This document shows positions 6,109 through 12,613 of a DNA stretch of 17,254 nucleotides, one piece after another. Under the pieces are notes generated by a model. It was not told where the DNA came from. It did no database searches and saw nothing but the letters and a program-made list of their open reading frames with translations. The stretch comes from JBAZWV01 sp964393325 (GTDB lineage: Bacteria > Patescibacteriota > Patescibacteriia > 2-12-FULL-60-25). A program made the position numbers and the translations under genes. The stretch spans positions 1-17,254 of the forward strand of contig CAYMTE010000018.1 of the NCBI GenBank assembly GCA_964393325.1. Reading direction: 5' to 3'. The number at the start of each line of letters is the position of its first letter. The stretch's first letter is position 1.

Positions 6109-8127
6109 ATGAACGTCTCTGACCTCGCACGCCGTTTGCGCGTCACGCCACACGAGCTCCTGCAAAAGTTGCCTGAACTTGGATTTGATATCGGGGCACG
6201 CGCCATCAAGATCGACGATGTGATGGGGGAGAAGATTGTAAAGAAGTGGATTGAGAACGAACGCCGTGAGCGTTTGCGCGATTCGTTGCTTGCATCAAGT
6301 GCGAAATCCACAAAAGCGGATGGATCGGCCATCCCTCTCAAGGATATTGCGTTGCCAGCCGTTATCATCGTTCGCGATTTCGCGGGAAAGCTTGGATTGC
6401 CGGTAACGAAGGTGATCCAGCAGCTCATGAGAGCGGGTATTCTTGCAACGCAGAACGAACGATTGGATTTTGAAACGGCGGCGATCATCGCCGAAGAGTT
6501 GGGATTTAAAGCAACGCCGGAAGAAGTGAAATCTGAAGACGCGATCGAGACGGTGCAGGCAGGTGATCGCGTGAAGGAGATTTTGGAGATGGATGCGAAG
6601 GATCATGCGACATCACGTCCGCCGGTTGTGGTGGTCATGGGTCATGTGGACCACGGAAAAACGAAAACGCTCGACGCGATTCGTTCAACGAACGTCATGG
6701 GGGGAGAAGCAGGAGGGATTACGCAGCATATCGGCGCGTATCAGGTCGTGAAGAAGAACCGGAATATCACATTTATCGACACACCGGGTCACGAGGCGTT
6801 TACGGTGATGCGTTCGCGTGGCGCGAAGGTTGCGGATATCGCGATCTTGGTCGTTGCAGCCGATGATGGTGTACAGCCACAAACGAAGGAAGCGATTAAC
6901 ATCATCCAAGCGGCGAAGCTTCCATTTATTGTTGCCTTGAACAAGATTGATAAACCTGAAGCGGATCCGGATCGCGTACTTGCGCAGCTTGCGGAACAAG
7001 GGGTAACGACGGATGCGTGGGGTGGTCAGATTCCTCTTGTGAAAATTTCGGCGAAGACGGGGCAAGGGATTGATGAGTTGCTCGACATGATTTTGCTTGT
7101 CGCCGATGTGAATGCGGAAAAAATCGTTGCGAACCCTGATCGGCTCGCAGCCGGCACGGTGATTGAAGCGCACGTGGACAAAGGTGAAGGACCGGTTGCG
7201 ACGGTGTTGGTCCAGACCGGTACGCTGAAACGCAACGATCACCTTGGCATCGCGGGCGCCGCCTATGGACGTGTCCGTGCGATGCGTGATTGGACCGGCG
7301 CAATGCTGCAAGCGGCTCCTCCGGGAACGCCCGTGAAGATTCTTGGGTTCAAAGTCGCGCCAGCTGTTGGTGATATCTTGGAAGTCCCAGAAGATCCAAA
7401 GGCGCTCGAGGTGAAGAAGGTGAAAACCTCCTATGAGGTCGCGAGTCAGATGACGGCAACGAAGGCCGCGTCGACAGAAGATGACGCATCGAATAAGAAA
7501 AAAATGCTGAACGTCGTACTGAAGTGCGACGTGTTGGGATCGCTTGAAGCATTGCTTGGGATGTTCGAGAAGATTCGACACGATGAAGTGGGCGTCGATG
7601 TCATCCAAAAGGGGCTCGGGAACGTGACGGAAGGGGATGTGACTCGCGCGGAAAATTCTGCTCCGGCGGTTGTGTATGGCTTTAACGTTGTACCGACGGC
7701 GCAGGCAGCGGCGCTTGCCCGAACAAAGAATGTTGAGATGAAGGAATTTAAGATCATTTACGATTTGTTTGACGATGTCGTTGAACGATTAAATGCCATG
7801 GTGCCTCCGGAGATCATCGTGACGCCGCTTGGAAATTTTGAAACCGTTGCGATCTTCCGTACGGAATCGGGTCGTATGGTGGTTGGTGGAAAGGTGAAAG
7901 ATGGAAAGATCGTCAGCGGCGAGAAAGTTCGCGTGTGGCGCGGGGAAGATCCGATCGGTGAGGGAGTTATTGATAGCGTTCAGTCTGGTAAGCAAACGAC
8001 GAAGGAAGCGCACGCGGGCCAGGAATGCGGCATCTCCTATAAAGGAAAAACGAAGCTTCAGCCGGGAGACCGTTTGGAGGTTTATCACGAAGAAATCAAG
8101 GAACGACGCGTAGCGGTTCAGCGATAA
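6109..8127 (+). CDS. infB: Translation initiation factor IF-2
   Basis: GTPase that places initiator tRNA on the 30S subunit and promotes subunit joining. From ATG 6109 it is 672 aa. It has an IF2_N helix bundle (MNVSDLARRLRVTPHELL, about 1-50), a second IF2_N-like repeat (about 82-140), then the G domain with G1 GHVDHGKT (178-185), G3 DTPGHE (224-229), G4 NKID (278-281) and G5 SAKTGQG. Domains II, III and the C-terminal fMet-tRNA binding domain (GEKVRVWRGEDPIGEGVIDS, ECGISYKG) follow. It is short next to E. coli IF2 (890 aa) because the long linker is missing. An in-frame TTG at 6073 is the -35 element of the promoter, so it cannot be the start. There is no Shine-Dalgarno. Confidence 0.97.
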   Translation: MNVSDLARRLRVTPHELLQKLPELGFDIGARAIKIDDVMGEKIVKKWIENERRERLRDSLLASSAKSTKADGSAIPLKDIALPAVIIVRDFAGKLGLPVTKVIQQLMRAGILATQNERLDFETAAIIAEELGFKATPEEVKSEDAIETVQAGDRVKEILEMDAKDHATSRPPVVVVMGHVDHGKTKTLDAIRSTNVMGGEAGGITQHIGAYQVVKKNRNITFIDTPGHEAFTVMRSRGAKVADIAILVVAADDGVQPQTKEAINIIQAAKLPFIVALNKIDKPEADPDRVLAQLAEQGVTTDAWGGQIPLVKISAKTGQGIDELLDMILLVADVNAEKIVANPDRLAAGTVIEAHVDKGEGPVATVLVQTGTLKRNDHLGIAGAAYGRVRAMRDWTGAMLQAAPPGTPVKILGFKVAPAVGDILEVPEDPKALEVKKVKTSYEVASQMTATKAASTEDDASNKKKMLNVVLKCDVLGSLEALLGMFEKIRHDEVGVDVIQKGLGNVTEGDVTRAENSAPAVVYGFNVVPTAQAAALARTKNVEMKEFKIIYDLFDDVVERLNAMVPPEIIVTPLGNFETVAIFRTESGRMVVGGKVKDGKIVSGEKVRVWRGEDPIGEGVIDSVQSGKQTTKEAHAGQECGISYKGKTKLQPGDRLEVYHEEIKERRVAVQR

Positions 8128-8150
8128 AAAACCCGTGATGACGTCACGGG
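8126..8150 (-). terminator. Terminator of the small membrane protein gene
   Basis: Minus strand hairpin CCCGTGA / TCACGGG (7 bp) with loop CGTCA, then six T (8131-8126). The TGA stop of the 8144-8506 gene is the last part of the 5' arm. The T-run abuts the infB stop codon from the opposite side. Confidence 0.85.
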
Positions 8151-8506
8151 GTCGCCGGGCGCGTACGCTGTACTCTCGAGAGGGCAATAAGCGTCGTGCC
8201 TGAGACGAAAAGAAAACTCGCGATGATAAATGGGGCTTCTTCCGACCAGGGCGGAAGAAGTTTTATTGATCGTTCGCGCGGGAAGATTGCGAAATAGGTT
8301 CCGACGCCGATATTCCCTGCAAACACGGAGAACGCGACAGGGAGGAGGAACCGACGAATGCGTCGAGCGAGCGGATGGTGCCAGAGAGGGACCTCTCTTG
8401 GCGGCGCTGGGGGTGAAATGGATCGGTAGCACGTGATCGATTCGACGTCGGCTGCCATCGCGGGCAACGCAGACGACGAACCGTTGAAGCGGCGGAGCGT
8501 CGTCAT
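8144..8506 (-). CDS. Small two-TM membrane protein, unrecognised
   Basis: 120-aa protein that I do not recognise. After a polar, Pro-rich N-terminal half it carries two hydrophobic segments: LLPVAFSVFAGNIGVGTYFA (about residues 54-73) and PFIIASFLFVSGTTLIALSR (about 91-110). The short loop between them contains RERS and LLPPWSEE. The start at ATG 8506 is supported by AAAGGA seven nt upstream; longer in-frame starts (up to 8644) would run into trxA. The stop codon is embedded in an intrinsic terminator, which supports a real gene. It is convergent with infB and divergent from trxA. Confidence 0.65.
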   Translation of the reverse strand: MTTLRRFNGSSSALPAMAADVESITCYRSISPPAPPREVPLWHHPLARRIRRFLLPVAFSVFAGNIGVGTYFAIFPRERSIKLLPPWSEEAPFIIASFLFVSGTTLIALSRVQRTRPATP

Positions 8507-8513
8507 GAGCAAA

Positions 8514-8519
8514 TCCTTT
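8514..8519 (-). promoter_or_regulatory. Shine-Dalgarno setting the start at 8506
   Basis: Minus strand AAAGGA with a 7-nt spacer to ATG 8506. It favours this start over the upstream in-frame ATG at 8554, which has no such site. Confidence 0.55.
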
Positions 8520-8549
8520 GCGAAAGCGTATTGAGAGAGAACTAGAGAC

Positions 8550-8578
8550 AGCATGGAAGATCGAAGAGATGTCGTCAA
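8550..8578 (-). promoter_or_regulatory. Weak candidate promoter of the small membrane protein gene
   Basis: Minus strand TTGACG (8578-8573), 17-bp spacer, CATGCT (8555-8550). Good -35, poor -10. Confidence 0.3.
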
Positions 8579-8598
8579 GTTGTGTAGACAACGTACTC

Positions 8599-8627
8599 TT
8601 GCACTTCGATGGCGTCCGGCGTAGGCT
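8599..8627 (+). promoter_or_regulatory. Candidate promoter of trxAB, near-leaderless
   Basis: TTGCAC (8599-8604), 17-bp spacer, TAGGCT (8622-8627), 8 nt before the trxA ATG at 8636. The predicted start is about 1-2 nt upstream of ATG. There is no Shine-Dalgarno. The overlapping TAGAAT (8627-8632) is a better hexamer, but it is too close to ATG and lacks a spaced -35. Confidence 0.5.
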
Positions 8628-8635
8628 AGAATCCT

Positions 8636-8959
8636 ATGGAACATGCTTTTACTGATGCGAATTTTGAGTCCGACGTCTTGAAATCCGAGACGCCAGTATT
8701 AGTAGATTTTTGGGCACCATGGTGTTCGCCGTGCCGCGTCATGGGGCCGATCATCGAAGAGATTTCAAACGAAATCGACTCATCGAAATTAGTTGTCGGA
8801 AAGATGAATGTAGATGAAAACGGCGCAACGGCGATGAAGTACAATATCATGTCGATTCCAACGTTCCTGGTGTTTAAACAGGGGCAGGTCGTCGAGGAAC
8901 TTCGCGGATCAATGGAAAAAGCGGCTCTTCTCGAGCGCGTCATGAAACATGTCGCATAA
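8636..8959 (+). CDS. trxA: Thioredoxin
   Basis: Cytoplasmic dithiol-disulphide oxidoreductase of 107 aa, the family's normal length. VLVDFWAPWCSPCRVMGPII carries the redox pair Cys30/Cys33; MSIPTFLVFKQGQVVEEL supplies the cis-Pro and the C-terminal strands. The active site is WCSPC instead of the classic WCGPC. The gene overlaps trxB by 11 nt, so the pair is translationally coupled and TrxA is the expected substrate of the reductase encoded next to it. Confidence 0.95.
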   Translation: MEHAFTDANFESDVLKSETPVLVDFWAPWCSPCRVMGPIIEEISNEIDSSKLVVGKMNVDENGATAMKYNIMSIPTFLVFKQGQVVEELRGSMEKAALLERVMKHVA

Positions 8960-9875
8960 GATTCTCATCATTGGATCCGGTCCTGCCGGTTGGACAGCGG
9001 CGATTTATGCTGCGCGAGCAAATCTTTCTCCGATCTTGTTTGAAGGGCCGGAACCGGGAGGGCAGCTCATGCAAACGACCGATGTTGAAAATTTTCCTGG
9101 TTTTCCGAAGGGGATTCTCGGTCCGGATTTGATGCAGTCGTTTCGAGAACAGGCGAAGCATTTTGGAACGGAGATTGTATCCGAACGCGTCGATGAGATC
9201 GACGTGTCTTCGCGGCCATTTCGGGTAACGGCAAAGGGAAAAACATACGAAGCGGAAACGATTATCATCTCCACGGGCGCGACGGCGCGTCGTCTTGGTC
9301 TTGAAAGCGAAAAAGAGTTGTACGGACGCGGCGTATCAGCGTGTGCGACGTGCGATGGATTTTTCTTCAAAGGGAAGCGCGTCGTTGTCGTTGGAGGCGG
9401 CGACTCGGCGATGGAAGAGGCGTCGTTTCTTACCCGATTCGCGTCGCAGGTAACGATCGTGCATCGTCGGAACGAATTCCGTGCATCAAAAATCATGCAG
9501 GATCGCGTGCGGAATAATCCGAAGATCTCAATTCTGTGGAATGCGGAAGTGACGGATATTTTGGGAAAGGAAGCAGGTCATGTAACGGGTATTCGTTTGA
9601 AGGATACCGAAACAGGGGAGGTGAAGGATATGGAGGTCGACGGCGTCTTTGCGGCGATCGGTCATGTGCCGAATACAGAGCTGTTCGTAGGAAAGATTGA
9701 TACGGACGAAAAGGGGTATATCAAAACCGTTCCTGGTACAACGCGAACGTCCGTTTCGGGGATTTTTGCAGCAGGTGATGTCCAAGACTCGGTCTATCGA
9801 CAAGCGATAACGGCGGCGGGAACGGGGTGTATGGCGGCGCTCGAAGCGGAGCGGTTTTTGGCGGCAGCGGAATAA
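8949..9875 (+). CDS. trxB: Thioredoxin reductase
   Basis: FAD/NADPH flavoenzyme of 308 aa that reduces thioredoxin. The N-terminal FAD site is ILIIGSGPAGWTAAIYAARA. The redox-active pair is Cys132/Cys135 in SACATCDGFF. The NADPH domain has VVVVGGGDSAMEEA and the HRRNEFRAS phosphate-binding loop, and the C-terminal FAD motif is GIFAAGDVQD. All catalytic elements are intact. It starts inside the last codons of trxA, with no Shine-Dalgarno of note. No terminator is seen in the 78 bp before the next gene. Confidence 0.96.
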   Translation: MSHKILIIGSGPAGWTAAIYAARANLSPILFEGPEPGGQLMQTTDVENFPGFPKGILGPDLMQSFREQAKHFGTEIVSERVDEIDVSSRPFRVTAKGKTYEAETIIISTGATARRLGLESEKELYGRGVSACATCDGFFFKGKRVVVVGGGDSAMEEASFLTRFASQVTIVHRRNEFRASKIMQDRVRNNPKISILWNAEVTDILGKEAGHVTGIRLKDTETGEVKDMEVDGVFAAIGHVPNTELFVGKIDTDEKGYIKTVPGTTRTSVSGIFAAGDVQDSVYRQAITAAGTGCMAALEAERFLAAAE

Positions 9876-9882
9876 GCCGTTG

Positions 9883-9911
9883 TTCACGGGAAAAAATAGA
9901 TCAGGTATCAT
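9883..9911 (+). promoter_or_regulatory. Candidate promoter of the secreted coiled-coil gene
   Basis: TTCACG (9883-9888), 17-bp spacer, TATCAT (9906-9911). The predicted start is about 9918, with a 36-nt leader. Reading through from trxAB is also possible. Confidence 0.4.
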
Positions 9912-9953
9912 AAAAAGGAAGCGCACGATTCACTTATCTTTCTTGTTGTTCGT

Positions 9954-10709
9954 ATGAAAAAAATGTCCTCTCTTGTATCTGTCGCGTTATTGACGGTTCC
10001 GCTTGTAACGCCGTTTGCGGCGGTGCAGGCGTCGGATTCTTCGATGACGATGGAGCCTACGTGTGATACGCGTGTCGTAGACGCAGAAGTACGTGTCGCG
10101 CAGCTTCGAAATGAGCGCGAACAGAAGCGTGCACGGGAACAGGCGACATGGAATACGCAATACAGCGAACGCTTGGCGAAGGTAGATGAATTGCTTGATG
10201 ATCGTCGTGCACAGGCGGCAACGCGACTTGCAGAGCGTCGTGAACGTCGTGACGAGCGTGTCCCCGAGTCGTTGAAGCCGGCACTTACAGCCTATCGTGC
10301 GTCAATGGACGCTGCGATCAAGGAGCGTCAGACGGCGCATGACGCCGCGGCAAGCGCTTTTCGAGAGACGGTGAAGCATGCGCATGACGTGCGGGTTGCA
10401 GCGGTCGATGCGGCGATCGCAAAGCGAAAAGCAGCGGTCGATGCGGCACTTACGACATTCAAGGCTTCCTGTGGGGGAACTGTAGAACAGATGAAGGAAG
10501 CGCGAACGGCGTTTCGCGCGAGTGTGAAAGTTGCGCATGAAACGGCGGCAAAAGAATTGAAAGCCGCGCAGGAGGTGTACGTGAAAACGGTTCTTGAAGC
10601 GAAAAAAGTTCGCAACGCGGCGTTTGAAAAAGCACGTACCGATGCGCGCGCCGCGATGGATGCCGCACTTCAGACATTGAAGGCGGAGAAGACGGAAGCT
10701 GGCGAGTAA
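9954..10709 (+). CDS. Secreted Ala/Arg-rich coiled-coil protein
   Basis: 251-aa protein of unknown function. It has a Sec signal peptide (MKKMSS, hydrophobic SVALLTVPLVTPFA, cleavage probably after AVQA near residue 26). The mature part is almost entirely predicted helix, rich in Ala, Lys, Arg, Glu. Degenerate internal repeats are visible: TAYRASMDAAIKERQ against TAFRASVKVAHETAA, and VDAALTTFKA against MDAALQTLKA. The only two cysteines, Cys37 and Cys173, are in the mature part and could form a disulphide once exported. There is no membrane anchor after the signal, no sorting motif and no Shine-Dalgarno. It may be a periplasmic or surface filament-like or spacer protein; that is inference from composition only. 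Confidence 0.8.
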   Translation: MKKMSSLVSVALLTVPLVTPFAAVQASDSSMTMEPTCDTRVVDAEVRVAQLRNEREQKRAREQATWNTQYSERLAKVDELLDDRRAQAATRLAERRERRDERVPESLKPALTAYRASMDAAIKERQTAHDAAASAFRETVKHAHDVRVAAVDAAIAKRKAAVDAALTTFKASCGGTVEQMKEARTAFRASVKVAHETAAKELKAAQEVYVKTVLEAKKVRNAAFEKARTDARAAMDAALQTLKAEKTEAGE

Positions 10710-10731
10710 CACGCGACTCGGCACGCGATAC

Positions 10732-10754
10732 ACAGCTCTCCATCGGAGAGCTGT
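10732..10754 (+). terminator. Hairpin, weak intrinsic terminator
   Basis: ACAGCTCTCC / GGAGAGCTGT (10 bp) with a 3-nt loop, followed only by TAAGTATTATTG, so the T-tract is poor. It lies 22 bp after the coiled-coil gene and just before the next promoter. Confidence 0.55.
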
Positions 10755-10763
10755 TAAGTATTA

Positions 10764-10792
10764 TTGACAAATTCATTTGGTTTTGATATAGA
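10764..10792 (+). promoter_or_regulatory. Strong promoter of the 262-aa ORF
   Basis: TTGACA (10764-10769), 17-bp spacer, TATAGA (10787-10792). The predicted start is about 10799. A near-perfect Shine-Dalgarno AAGGAGGT (10803-10810) follows, six nt before ATG 10817. Confidence 0.9.
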
Positions 10793-10816
10793 ACGCATGC
10801 ACAAGGAGGTACACGC

Positions 10817-11605
10817 ATGGAAATGAGCAGTGGAGTGCGGGATGCCGCGAAGGTCGTACTTTCGATGACACAAGGATTGCGGCATGATCACGCCGAGCGT
10901 CGTGTGCTCGCATATAGGCAGGCTGATGCGGTGATGCGGCTCGCCGCGCTCATGCGCGTGAAGCCGGCGCCTGTCGCGACGTTGCACGCAACGTACGCGA
11001 TTCATCTGTTGAGTCGCGACGCGGATCGTCTGTACGAGATGCGGCTTCTTATCGAGGCCGTCTTGCACCCGGTCTATCGTGTCGCAGCTCGGTACGAGCT
11101 GTGGCGTGTGATGGGGGAGGAGGAAGATCTCGCTCTGCTTCGGCAGGAAATGGCAGCGGCTGTCGGGTATCTCGCCGACAGCGACTCTGCGGGAGAGCGT
11201 CCCATGTTTGTACTTGCGCTTGTTGCGATCGCAGAGCAATTGTACGACGAGTTGGGAGACGCTGGAGATCTCTCCGTGTGCTCTACCTGCGCCGCGCGAT
11301 GTGCACAAGACGGGTTGTTCGATTTCGCCGCCGAAATCGAGGCGAAGGTGGGACAGCTCGGCCGGGGCGAAGACGCGTACGTGAGAGCGTACGAGTACGC
11401 GCTCCGTATCGTTGACAGTGACATGCAAAAGCGAACGAAGGAGATGATTGAGACGTCGCTCCGCAAATCCATTAATCTTCACCACGTAGGGCATGGTGTT
11501 CTGAAGCGGATTGCAGACATCGCCGTCGCGAACGAGCAGAAGCTGCGCAGCCACGAGCAGGTCGCACAAGCTCTCGGCGGCGCGCGAATCCGCGGAAGCT
11601 CATAG
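10817..11605 (+). CDS. Unrecognised 262-aa all-helical protein
   Basis: I do not recognise this protein. It is cytoplasmic-looking (no signal, no membrane segment) and appears almost wholly alpha-helical, with successive amphipathic helices of 15-25 residues (for example VLAYRQADAVMRLAALMRV, MRLLIEAVLHPVYRVAARYE, MFVLALVAIAEQLYDELG). Such an array suggests a TPR/HEAT-like solenoid, but I see no canonical repeat signature. A CSTCAARC cluster lies near residue 155-162. The start at 10817 is certain: AAGGAGGT lies six nt upstream. A consensus promoter and a terminator isolate the gene as one transcription unit, and it is among the best-equipped expression units in the window. Confidence 0.8.
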   Translation: MEMSSGVRDAAKVVLSMTQGLRHDHAERRVLAYRQADAVMRLAALMRVKPAPVATLHATYAIHLLSRDADRLYEMRLLIEAVLHPVYRVAARYELWRVMGEEEDLALLRQEMAAAVGYLADSDSAGERPMFVLALVAIAEQLYDELGDAGDLSVCSTCAARCAQDGLFDFAAEIEAKVGQLGRGEDAYVRAYEYALRIVDSDMQKRTKEMIETSLRKSINLHHVGHGVLKRIADIAVANEQKLRSHEQVAQALGGARIRGSS

Positions 11606-11625
11606 GCACCATGTAGAGCACGTAC

Positions 11626-11655
11626 CCCCTGACGCCCCCGTTTCAGGGGTTTTTT
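11626..11655 (+). terminator. Intrinsic terminator of the 262-aa ORF
   Basis: CCCCTGA / TCAGGGG (7 bp) with a 10-nt C-rich loop, then six T (11650-11655). Confidence 0.85.
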
Positions 11656-11669
11656 CTTTCTCGGGAATC

Positions 11670-11698
11670 TTGACAAAAAAGGGGATATCGCCTATTAT
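11670..11698 (+). promoter_or_regulatory. Strong promoter of rpsP
   Basis: TTGACA (11670-11675), 17-bp spacer, TATTAT (11693-11698). The predicted start is about 11705, giving a 75-nt leader to the S16 start. Confidence 0.9.
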
Positions 11699-11704
11699 CC
11701 ACGC

Positions 11705-11779
11705 ACCGTAATGCTCCATGCGGAGACGGGTCTGGTAGCCCGTTCCGCGTCATCTTTACTCTTCAATTCGTGTTTCTAC
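11705..11779 (+). promoter_or_regulatory. Structured 5' leader of rpsP
   Basis: The leader contains a 12-bp hairpin at 11718-11750. ATGCGGA and ACGGG (with bulged G11725) pair with CCCGT and TCCGCGT around the loop TCTGGTAG. It is the only long, structured leader in front of a core translation gene here and might be a ribosomal-protein autoregulation site (inference). There is no Shine-Dalgarno before ATG 11780. Confidence 0.45.
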
Positions 11780-12094
11780 ATGCTTACACTTCGTTTGTCC
11801 CGCATCGGGAAGCGCAAGCAGCCGATGTATCGATTGATCGTCTCTGAAAAGGGACGTGATCCATGGGGAAAGGCACTCGAGATTCTTGGAAATTACAACC
11901 CGCATACGAATCCAGCGACTGTCACATTTAAGACGGATCGCGTGAGCCACTGGCTCTCCAAGGGTGCGCAGGCATCTGACACTGTGTGGAATCTTCTCGT
12001 TGACATGAAGCTTGTCGACGGACCAAAGCGGTTACACGTGAAGCTTTCAGAGCGCCGAAAGCAAAAGCTCGCCAAGAAGCAGGCAGTAGCCTAA
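11780..12094 (+). CDS. rpsP: 30S ribosomal protein S16
   Basis: Small-subunit protein of 104 aa. MLTLRLSRIGKRKQPMYRLI and LEILGNYNP are the S16 signatures. The basic C-terminal tail (SERRKQKLAKKQ) is usual. The ATG at 11780 aligns with the conserved N-terminus. An in-frame ATG at 11711, close to the transcription start, would add 23 residues with no S16 resemblance. It heads an rpsP-khpA-trmD cluster but is followed at once by an intrinsic terminator, so downstream genes need read-through or their own promoters. Confidence 0.96.
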   Translation: MLTLRLSRIGKRKQPMYRLIVSEKGRDPWGKALEILGNYNPHTNPATVTFKTDRVSHWLSKGAQASDTVWNLLVDMKLVDGPKRLHVKLSERRKQKLAKKQAVA

Positions 12095-12095
12095 C

Positions 12096-12126
12096 AAAAA
12101 ATACCCAGATTTTCTGGGTATTTTTG
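12096..12126 (+). terminator. Intrinsic terminator after rpsP
   Basis: AAAAATACCCAGA / TCTGGGTATTTTT stem with a T-rich 3' side, starting 2 nt after the rpsP stop. One A/T is unpaired in the A/T-rich base of the stem. Confidence 0.85.
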
Positions 12127-12131
12127 TACCC

Positions 12132-12160
12132 TTTTCATCTTCAGAGCCCCCTGCTATCCT
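12132..12160 (+). promoter_or_regulatory. Candidate extended -10 promoter of khpA
   Basis: TTTTCA (12132-12137), 17-bp spacer, TATCCT (12155-12160) with TG at 12152-12153, giving TGcTATCCT. The predicted start is about 12167, with a 24-nt leader. Confidence 0.45.
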
Positions 12161-12190
12161 ATCTGGGTCAAATAATTCTTCATTCGTGAT

Positions 12191-12562
12191 ATGGCAGAAT
12201 CGTTTAAGGATCAGGAATTTATTGAGTACGTAGTCAAGTCGATCGTAAATCACCCCGAAGATGTAAAGGCAGAGCGCACGATTGACGAGCGCGGCGTCCT
12301 TATCACTCTTCATATCAATCAGGATGACATGGGGTATGTCATCGGTCGTCAGGGTCAAACGGCACGTGCCCTTCGAATCTTGCTCAAGATCGTCGGCGCA
12401 AAAGACAATGCCCGTGTGAACTTGAAGATCTACGAGCCAGAGGGTGCGCGACAGGCGCATCGGGAATCGCGCGGCGCATCCATGACGGAACAGGGTGCTG
12501 AGAAGCGCCACGGTGATGCGGGTCTCGTCTCAGACGACGATCTCGCGGATCTCGGGATTTAA
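12191..12562 (+). CDS. khpA: KhpA-type KH-domain RNA-binding protein
   Basis: 123-aa protein with a single KH domain (about residues 8-82). FIEYVVKSIVNHPEDV, the GxxG loop GRQG (52-55) in MGYVIGRQGQTARALRILL, and DNARVNLKIYEP match the YlqC/KhpA family. KhpA binds RNA broadly and in Firmicutes partners with KhpB (Jag). The family is usually about 75-85 aa; here a polar, acidic tail of roughly 40 residues follows. The order rpsP-khpA-trmD matches Firmicutes, except that rimM is absent between khpA and trmD. Confidence 0.9.
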   Translation: MAESFKDQEFIEYVVKSIVNHPEDVKAERTIDERGVLITLHINQDDMGYVIGRQGQTARALRILLKIVGAKDNARVNLKIYEPEGARQAHRESRGASMTEQGAEKRHGDAGLVSDDDLADLGI

Positions 12563-12576
12563 TCTCGACAACACCT

Positions 12577-12611
12577 CAAAATCATGGGAACATTCCCATG
12601 ATTTTGTTTTT
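12577..12611 (+). terminator. Terminator hairpin directly abutting the trmD start
   Basis: CAAAATCATGGGA / TCCCATGATTTTG (13 bp, loop ACAT) at 12577-12606, then TTTTT (12607-12611), TCT overlap and ATG 12614. The T-tract ends 2 nt before the start codon. Confidence 0.85.
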
Positions 12612-12613
12612 CT

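Noticed and set aside
244..10754. Dispersed repeat: ACAGCTCTC palindrome at 244-270 and 10732-10754
   Set aside because: Shared core of two terminator hairpins only. The flanks differ, so chance or terminator composition bias is enough.
11695..11703. DnaA box-like TTATCCACG
   Set aside because: Single 8/9 match lying on the -10 of the rpsP promoter. No cluster of boxes, AT-rich unwinding region or dnaA/dnaN nearby.
11711..11779. N-terminally extended S16 from ATG 11711
   Set aside because: S16 is conserved from MLTLRLSRIG on. The added 23 residues resemble nothing in the family and overlap a hairpin. Kept only as a question in the rpsP leader finding.
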